From Rhodothermales bacterium (GTDB lineage: Bacteria > Bacteroidota > Rhodothermia > Rhodothermales > VXPQ01), in NCBI GenBank assembly GCA_022821845.1, contig JAJECT010000032.1, positions 35,809 to 99,808 of the forward strand: a stretch of 64,000 nucleotides of DNA. Reading direction: 5' to 3'. Positions 63,427 through 64,000 of the stretch are shown here, in pieces. The number at the start of each line of letters is the position of its first letter. The first letter of the stretch is position 1. The notes below the pieces were generated by a model that worked only from the letters and a program-made list of their open reading frames with translations, searched no databases and had not been told where the DNA came from. Both the position numbers and the translations under genes were made by a program.

Positions 63427-64000
<574 letters not shown>

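Overview
The window is a GC-rich chromosomal segment from a Gram-negative bacterium. The first gene ends in a type IX secretion (Por) sorting domain with the motif NYPNPFNPTT, and there is a TonB-dependent receptor, a Tat translocase and several Tat or lipoprotein substrates. Ribosome binding sites are mostly weak. Together these suggest the Bacteroidota/Rhodothermota side of the tree; this is an inference, because no rRNA or other decisive marker is present. No tRNA, rRNA, CRISPR array or intact transposase gene was seen.

Layout. 0-5.5 kb: secreted-protein C-terminus, a DinJ/YafQ-type toxin-antitoxin pair, then folA and thyA on the minus strand, separated by a metallo-hydrolase, an AT-rich DUF3800 gene and a broken ATP-binding regulator. 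5.5-15.3 kb: tandem repeats, a small hypothetical gene, a KorAB-type 2-oxoacid:acceptor oxidoreductase, a Gfo/Idh/MocA oxidoreductase and a TRAP transporter with two paralogous binding proteins. 15.3-20.5 kb: an HD phosphohydrolase/YwgA pair, rarA, and a HipA-like kinase/HIRAN pair. 20.7-32.8 kb: a TIM-barrel lipoprotein, a two-gene locus resembling Druantia type III (large unknown protein plus DUF1998 helicase), and a fused aspartokinase/diaminopimelate decarboxylase. 32.8-41.8 kb: an accessory block holding an orphan GHKL ATPase, a repeat-rich coiled-coil membrane protein, a damaged duplicate of the lysA 3' end, a DUF262-HNH-AlbA_2 fusion, DarTG, VapBC-like and HigBA modules. 42-60 kb: housekeeping genes (RoxA-like oxygenase, glyA, a pyrE-like gene, tatC, ctp, htrA, a glycosyltransferase, ilvE, a queuosine precursor transporter, a PhoBR-like two-component system, gcvP, rnc). 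60.2-64 kb: a cobalamin riboswitch in front of a BtuB-like receptor, an intergenic repeat field, groES and the start of groEL.

How it fits together. The core genes are ordinary metabolism and envelope biology: folate/thymidylate, one-carbon and glycine metabolism, lysine and branched-chain amino acids, reductive or oxidative 2-oxoacid metabolism, B12 uptake, and protein export and quality control. Between them sit at least ten small, mostly self-contained conflict modules, often joined by ATGA or TGATG overlaps and preceded by inverted-repeat operators. Two places keep the scars of insertion or rearrangement: a 183-bp-plus duplicate of the lysA 3' end on the far side of the GHKL/coiled-coil block, and an inverted 90-bp copy of the HIRAN gene 3' end about 5 kb from the parent gene. 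The most promising candidates for under-described biology are the GHKL ATPase block, the HipA-like kinase/HIRAN pair and the DUF262-HNH-AlbA_2 fusion.
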